From NCBI RefSeq assembly GCF_000142805.1, contig NC_013084.1, positions 434,001 through 498,000 of the forward strand: a stretch of DNA of 64,000 nucleotides, given 5' to 3'. A program made the translations under genes and the position numbers. Position 1 is the first letter of the stretch; each line of letters opens with the position of its first letter. The notes under the pieces were generated by a model, which saw only the letters and a program-made list of their open reading frames with translations, was not told where the DNA came from and did no database searches. This DNA is from Lachancea thermotolerans CBS 6340 (taxonomy: Eukaryota; Ascomycota; Saccharomycetes; Saccharomycetales; Saccharomycetaceae). Shown here piece by piece: positions 59,448 to 64,000 of the stretch.

Positions 59448-62400
59448 ATGGACGACCAAGAGTATCTAGAAAAGCTCAAGCCCTTTCAGGAAGGGCTTCC
59501 CCCATCGGACCCAGAATCAAACAAAAAGCGGTACCTAATAAAAGGCCAACAGAAGAGCGAATTTGATCTTGAGGGCACTATAAAGCGGTTTCAACATCTG
59601 CTCAATTTGAGTGGGCTTTTTCGTCATTTTATAGAGAGGAAAGCCGCCAAAGATGAAAAATTCCAAAAAGTCCTAAATATTCTGGACAACCCATCAGGTC
59701 GGAAGGGCTCTAAAGGATCTAGCCATCAGGACAAAAGAAGACGCAAAACCGAAACCGAGGAGGACCAGGAGCTCCTGAAGGATGAAGAAGGGGAGGAACA
59801 AGACCAGGTCGGGTACCAGTTCCGCGAATCGCCCCCATTTGTCAATGGACAGCTGAGACCTTATCAGATTCAAGGCTTGAACTGGCTGGTTTCTCTTCAC
59901 CAAAGCAATCTTGCGGGTATTCTTGCAGATGAAATGGGTCTAGGAAAAACTCTCCAGACAATTTCGTTCATCGGCTACATGCGTTATGTCGAGAAAAAGC
60001 GTGGCCCATTTGTGGTAATCGCTCCTAAATCTACTCTCAACAACTGGCTAAGAGAAATCAACAGATGGACCCCCGAGGTTAACGCTTTCATTCTCCAAGG
60101 TGACAAAGAAGAGAGAGCAAAACTCGTATCCAACAAGCTGATGGCATGCGACTTCGACATTGTGGTGGCTTCTTATGAGATCATCATCAAAGAAAAGTCT
60201 TCTTTCAAAAAGATTGATTGGGAATATATCATCATCGATGAGGCCCACAGGATTAAAAATGAGGAGTCTATGCTATCACAGGTTCTGAGAGAGTTCACCT
60301 CTCGGAATAGGTTGTTGATTACGGGTACGCCTTTACAAAACAACCTGCATGAGCTTTGGGCATTGTTGAATTTCCTACTGCCCGACGTCTTTTCTGATTC
60401 GCAAGCTTTTGATGATTGGTTTTCGTCTGAGTCTAGCGAAGAAGACAAGGGCACGATTGTTAAACAACTGCATACGGTCTTGCAACCGTTCCTGTTGCGA
60501 AGACTGAAAAATGAGGTTGAAACGTCACTTCTCCCAAAGAAGGAGTTGAACCTCTATATCGGAATGTCTGCCATGCAGAAAAGATGGTACAAGCAAATTC
60601 TGGAAAAGGACTTGGATGCCGTTAACGGAGCAAACGGCAGCAAAGAGTCGAAGACCAGATTGCTCAATATCATGATGCAGTTGAGAAAGTGCTGCAATCA
60701 CCCTTACTTATTCGATGGTGCGGAGCCAGGGCCTCCATACACCACTGACGAGCACCTTGTTTACAATTCTGCTAAACTCAAGGTGCTAGATAAGCTTTTA
60801 AGAAAATTCAAGGAAGAAGGATCTCGTGTTCTTATTTTCAGCCAGATGTCCCGGTTGCTCGATATACTAGAGGATTATTGTTTCTTTAGAAACTACGAAT
60901 ATTGTAGGATTGATGGCTCAACGGCACACGAAGACAGAATAGAAGCGATCGACGAATATAATGCGCCCGACTCGAAAAAGTTCGTTTTTCTGCTGACCAC
61001 TCGTGCCGGTGGCTTAGGCATCAACCTGACAACTGCCGATGTTGTTGTATTATATGATTCCGACTGGAACCCTCAGGCTGATTTACAAGCTATGGATAGA
61101 GCCCACCGCATAGGGCAAAAGAAGCAGGTTAAGGTGTTCAGGCTGGTCACTGACAATTCTGTCGAAGAGAAGATTCTCGAAAGAGCAACACAGAAGCTTC
61201 GACTCGACCAGCTGGTCATTCAGCAGAGCAGAAACGGGGTTGCTAATAAAGAAGCCAAGAAAGGCGACTCAAAGGACGCCCTTTTGTCGATGATTCAACA
61301 CGGTGCAGCTGATGTTTTCAGCTCAAACAGTGGTGATTCTAGCACTAAGGGGACGCCTCAACCAGGCTCGACCGACGACGTTGACGGAGATATTGACCTT
61401 GATAACTTGCTGGCGAACTCGGAAGACAAGACGCAATCCTTGAACCAGAAATACGAAGCTCTAGGATTGGACGACTTACAGAAATTCAACCAGGATTCCG
61501 CTTACGAGTGGAATGGTCAAGACTTCAAAAAGCGCGCTAACAAGGACATTATTAGCACGGCTTGGATCAACCCCAGCAAACGTGAGCGTAAGGAGAATTA
61601 TAATATTGACGGCTACTACAAGGACGTGCTGAACCCCGGGCGGTCGACGACGCCTGCGCAACCCAAAATGCCAAGACCTCAGCCGTTCCACAGCCATCAG
61701 TTGTTGTCCCCGCAGCTGAAGGTCCTTTACGAAAAGGAAAGGATGTGGAACACCAAGAAGAACAACTACGTTCCCACGCTGGAAGACGTCAAAACAACGT
61801 ACGGAGAAATCGAGGACGAGGAGGAAAAACAAGCCAAGCTGAACATGCTTCTGCTAGCGGTTGCTAACGCCCAACCATTGACTGAAGAGGAAGAAAAACA
61901 GAAAGCCCAGCTGGAGTCTGAGGGATACACGAACTGGAACAAAAATGATTTCAGAAAGTTCATTGCTGCCTGCGGCAAGTATGGCCGAAACTCTATCAAG
62001 GCCATCGCCTTCGAATTCGCGCCACACAAGACCGAGGAGGAAGTGCGCGACTATGCCAAAGCATTCTGGACAAACATACAGCGCGTCGAGGACTACGAGC
62101 GGTACCTGAAGAACATCGAGGCGGAGGAAGATAGGATCCGCCGCACAAAGCTGCAGCAAGAGGCGCTGCGCCGCAAGATCGCACAGTGCAGCAACCCGCT
62201 GTTCGACCTGACACTCAAGCATCCGCCCTCAAACAGCAACAAGCGGGTTTTCTCCGAAGAGGAGGACCGTTTCTTGCTGCTCATGCTATTCAAGTATGGC
62301 ATCGACCGGGAGAATGTCTACGAATTGGTCAGGGACGAGATCCGCGACTCGCCGCTGTTCGAACTGGACTTTTTCTTCCAAAGCCGGACGCCCATCGAGC

Positions 62401-62768
62401 TCAACAGGAGAGCGATCACGTTGTTGCAATGTCTTGAGAAGGAGTTTAACGCCGGCGTAGTGCTCGACGACGGGATGAAGCGCAGGCTTGCAGAGGAGGA
62501 CGAAAACGCAAAAAACATGGCGGAAGAGGTCAAGGAGGGCGCTGCGGAGGCTGGCTCGGAAGCTGCCCCGGGCCCGGGGGGCGCGGACGTAGCAGGCAAG
62601 GCCATGGAGCCCGCACCTGCGAATGGTGAGCTCAATGGTAAGAGGCCCCGAGAAGAAGAGGACACCGCCGCCACCGCCGTGGCGGCGGCCATGACCTCGA
62701 CGGAGCCCGGACCCGCGGACAAGCCCAGCGTCAACGGCGACGCCAAGAAGCCCAAGACCGAGCAGTAG
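59448..62768 (+). CDS. ISW1: ISWI-type chromatin remodelling ATPase
   Basis: The start is the ATG at 59448 (MDDQEYLEKLKPFQEG); the open frame before it begins with TTG. The 1106 aa product has a Snf2 ATPase core with DEMGLGKT (about 161), DEAH (264-267) and LITGTPLQNN. The helicase C-lobe has LTTRAGGLGINL and QAMDRAHRIGQ. The HAND-SANT-SLIDE nucleosome-spacing module lies at about 730-1000. It slides and spaces nucleosomes in Isw1a/b complexes. S. cerevisiae Isw1 (YBR245C) has 1129 aa; ISW2 is the alternative but synteny favours ISW1. The last 80 residues are low-complexity Ala/Gly/Glu with KRPREEE and KKPKTEQ, and the gene becomes G+C-rich towards its 3' end. Confidence 0.95.
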   Translation: MDDQEYLEKLKPFQEGLPPSDPESNKKRYLIKGQQKSEFDLEGTIKRFQHLLNLSGLFRHFIERKAAKDEKFQKVLNILDNPSGRKGSKGSSHQDKRRRKTETEEDQELLKDEEGEEQDQVGYQFRESPPFVNGQLRPYQIQGLNWLVSLHQSNLAGILADEMGLGKTLQTISFIGYMRYVEKKRGPFVVIAPKSTLNNWLREINRWTPEVNAFILQGDKEERAKLVSNKLMACDFDIVVASYEIIIKEKSSFKKIDWEYIIIDEAHRIKNEESMLSQVLREFTSRNRLLITGTPLQNNLHELWALLNFLLPDVFSDSQAFDDWFSSESSEEDKGTIVKQLHTVLQPFLLRRLKNEVETSLLPKKELNLYIGMSAMQKRWYKQILEKDLDAVNGANGSKESKTRLLNIMMQLRKCCNHPYLFDGAEPGPPYTTDEHLVYNSAKLKVLDKLLRKFKEEGSRVLIFSQMSRLLDILEDYCFFRNYEYCRIDGSTAHEDRIEAIDEYNAPDSKKFVFLLTTRAGGLGINLTTADVVVLYDSDWNPQADLQAMDRAHRIGQKKQVKVFRLVTDNSVEEKILERATQKLRLDQLVIQQSRNGVANKEAKKGDSKDALLSMIQHGAADVFSSNSGDSSTKGTPQPGSTDDVDGDIDLDNLLANSEDKTQSLNQKYEALGLDDLQKFNQDSAYEWNGQDFKKRANKDIISTAWINPSKRERKENYNIDGYYKDVLNPGRSTTPAQPKMPRPQPFHSHQLLSPQLKVLYEKERMWNTKKNNYVPTLEDVKTTYGEIEDEEEKQAKLNMLLLAVANAQPLTEEEEKQKAQLESEGYTNWNKNDFRKFIAACGKYGRNSIKAIAFEFAPHKTEEEVRDYAKAFWTNIQRVEDYERYLKNIEAEEDRIRRTKLQQEALRRKIAQCSNPLFDLTLKHPPSNSNKRVFSEEEDRFLLLMLFKYGIDRENVYELVRDEIRDSPLFELDFFFQSRTPIELNRRAITLLQCLEKEFNAGVVLDDGMKRRLAEEDENAKNMAEEVKEGAAEAGSEAAPGPGGADVAGKAMEPAPANGELNGKRPREEEDTAATAVAAAMTSTEPGPADKPSVNGDAKKPKTEQ

Positions 62769-62921
62769 CCGTCGCATCTACATACGTCGCTCTTAACAAG
62801 GAAATTCCATTTAATTAGTGAATATCAAACTTTTACATATCATGAGTAGTACAGTGCGGATGATGCGTGGGAGCGAAGGGGGACGGGCAGGCCTCCTGCA
62901 ATTAGGAGCGCAGGTGCCCGC

Positions 62922-63407
62922 TCAGGCGCCGAGCAGCTTCTGGACCTTGGCGTCCAGGTTGGCGGGCTTGGTCAGCGACGAGTAGCGCTCGTAGACGTTG
63001 CCGTGCTTGTCGATGAGGAACTTCTCGAAGTTCCACTTGATGCCTTTGAAGCCCAGCATGCCGGCCTTCTCGTTCTTGAGGTACTCGTACACGGGGTCCG
63101 CGTTGTCGCCGTTGACGTGCACCTTTTTCATGACGGGGAACGTCACGCCGTAGTTGAGCTTGCAGAACTGGCCGATCTCCTCGTCCGTGCCGCTCTCCTG
63201 GTGGCCGAACTGGTTGCAGGGGAACCCGATGATCTCGAAGCCCTTGTCGTGGTAGCGCTTGTAGAGCTCCTGGAGCTCCTCGTACTGCGGCGTGAAGCCG
63301 CACTTGGACGCGACGTTGACGATGAGCACCACCTTGCCCTCCAGCTGCTTGAAGGGGAAGGGCTTGCCGGTGCGGTCGAGGGGTGCGAGGTCGTAGAATT
63401 TGCTCAT
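62922..63407 (-). CDS. GPX2: Glutathione peroxidase-like thiol peroxidase
   Basis: The 161 aa protein is a complete non-selenium GPx. It has peroxidatic C36 (VASKCGFT), FPCNQFG with C64, and C82 as resolving residue (QFCKLNYG). Gln70 and the distal WNFEKFLID complete the active site. Such yeast enzymes reduce hydroperoxides using thioredoxin; the HYR1/GPX3 type also relays oxidation to Yap1. The position after ISW1 matches YBR244W (GPX2). HYR1-like function cannot be excluded from sequence. The coding sequence is very G+C-rich. Confidence 0.92.
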   Translation of the reverse strand: MSKFYDLAPLDRTGKPFPFKQLEGKVVLIVNVASKCGFTPQYEELQELYKRYHDKGFEIIGFPCNQFGHQESGTDEEIGQFCKLNYGVTFPVMKKVHVNGDNADPVYEYLKNEKAGMLGFKGIKWNFEKFLIDKHGNVYERYSSLTKPANLDAKVQKLLGA

Positions 63408-64000
63408 GGTGCAGGTGTGTGGTGTGCGGTGTGCGGTGTGCGATGCTCAGCGGAAACGACCTGCGAAAACGGTCAGATTACTCTGATATATAATTTTTTC
63501 TGTAGCTTGTGCAAAAACCCTGGCTGATTGCCGGATTCGAACTCTAGCGACGATAAGCGCGAACGACGCGGGATACTAGAATACTGTAGAAAAAGCCCCG
63601 GCTTCTATTGCGGGCTTGGAAACTGCTTGGTGCTTGGTGCTCGGATACGACCCTGTGACGGATAGACGCTGTGACACAAAAACACTTCTTTGTGGACCGC
63701 CCCTTCGAGCTGCGCCCCTGCTTCTTCCTGTCCTTTTCCCGCCCTTATATACGCCATGGGCACACACCATCCACATACACAATCTACTTCCACCGATACA
63801 CATCGCGCACACTGCACACACGCAAACCTACATAGACACACGCTTGCATCAGCGCTGATCAGCGCTGGATTGCTTTGGAGCCCTGGAGAAGGGGGCGCTC
63901 TGCGCTTGCGCTGTGCGCCCCCGTCAGAGAATGCGCTGACACGCCGGTCCGTCGGCTGGAAATGTTAGGACAAGAAGTGCGCGCGCTGTGGCACACAAGC
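63408..64000. promoter_or_regulatory. Upstream region of GPX2 with GT-rich and CA-rich tracts
   Basis: About 590 bp to the window end. A GTGTGCG-type tandem repeat lies at 63415-63444 in the leader, and a CA-rich tract at about 63760-63845. A B-box-like GATTCGAACTC near 63530 does not belong to a foldable tRNA. No gene is supported; one may begin beyond the window. Confidence 0.4.

Noticed and set aside
63510-63610. tRNA on the minus strand near 63530 (GTTCGAATCC B-box-like)
   Set aside because: Bases around the putative T-loop do not pair and no A-box or acceptor stem could be found.

Overview
The window is chromosomal DNA of a budding yeast of the Saccharomycetaceae that branched before the whole-genome duplication. 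It is most likely a Lachancea species. Genes are dense and almost all uninterrupted; the one intron I found has the yeast signals GTATGT and TACTAAC. The alpha-factor gene encodes peptides of the type WRWLSLSRGQPMY. Gene order is the strongest clue: orthologues of two different S. cerevisiae segments are interleaved in one row, as expected of an unduplicated ancestral order.

Layout. From 0.3 to 33 kb, orthologues of the S. cerevisiae YPL187-YPL177 and YGL089-YGL096 segments alternate: alpha-factor, UIP4, MRN1, LIF1, NBP35, NUP145, SPC105, RTC6 (spliced), RTT10, PAN2, TCO89, VPS45, CTI6, PPQ1, CBC2 and a CUP9/TOS8 homeodomain gene. A tRNA-Glu and a tRNA-Glu-like relic lie between PPQ1 and CBC2. 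From 33 to 40.6 kb the DNA is visibly G+C-rich. It holds an alpha-arrestin and a divergent maltose-use pair (alpha-glucoside permease and maltase) with no MAL activator beside it. From 41 to 64 kb the partner of the YGL097-YGL099 segment becomes YBR250-YBR244: ARO4, HIS7, SRM1, ENP1, USE1, LSG1, DPH7, ISW1 and a glutathione peroxidase. Three genes are placed among them that I do not assign to either segment: a secreted orphan, a VBA-type transporter and carboxypeptidase S.

Functional links. The permease and maltase form an uptake-and-hydrolysis module whose shared promoter carries a perfect 11-bp-arm inverted repeat and a Mig1-type site. ARO4 and HIS7 are adjacent and both have Gcn4-type sites. 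ENP1 and LSG1, two ribosome assembly genes, have RRPE and PAC-type promoter motifs. CPS1 has GATAAG sites, two of them in a perfect inverted repeat beside the TATA box, which fits nitrogen control.

The points most worth a second look are the RTC6 intron, the orphan secreted protein at 47.2 kb, the tRNA-Glu-like element with an enlarged anticodon loop, the MAL palindrome, the five-E-box cluster at 27.9 kb, and the switch of synteny partner at the MAL insertion. No centromere, virus-like element, CRISPR array or complete transposon was recognised. Statements about S. cerevisiae genes come from memory of those families, not from a search.
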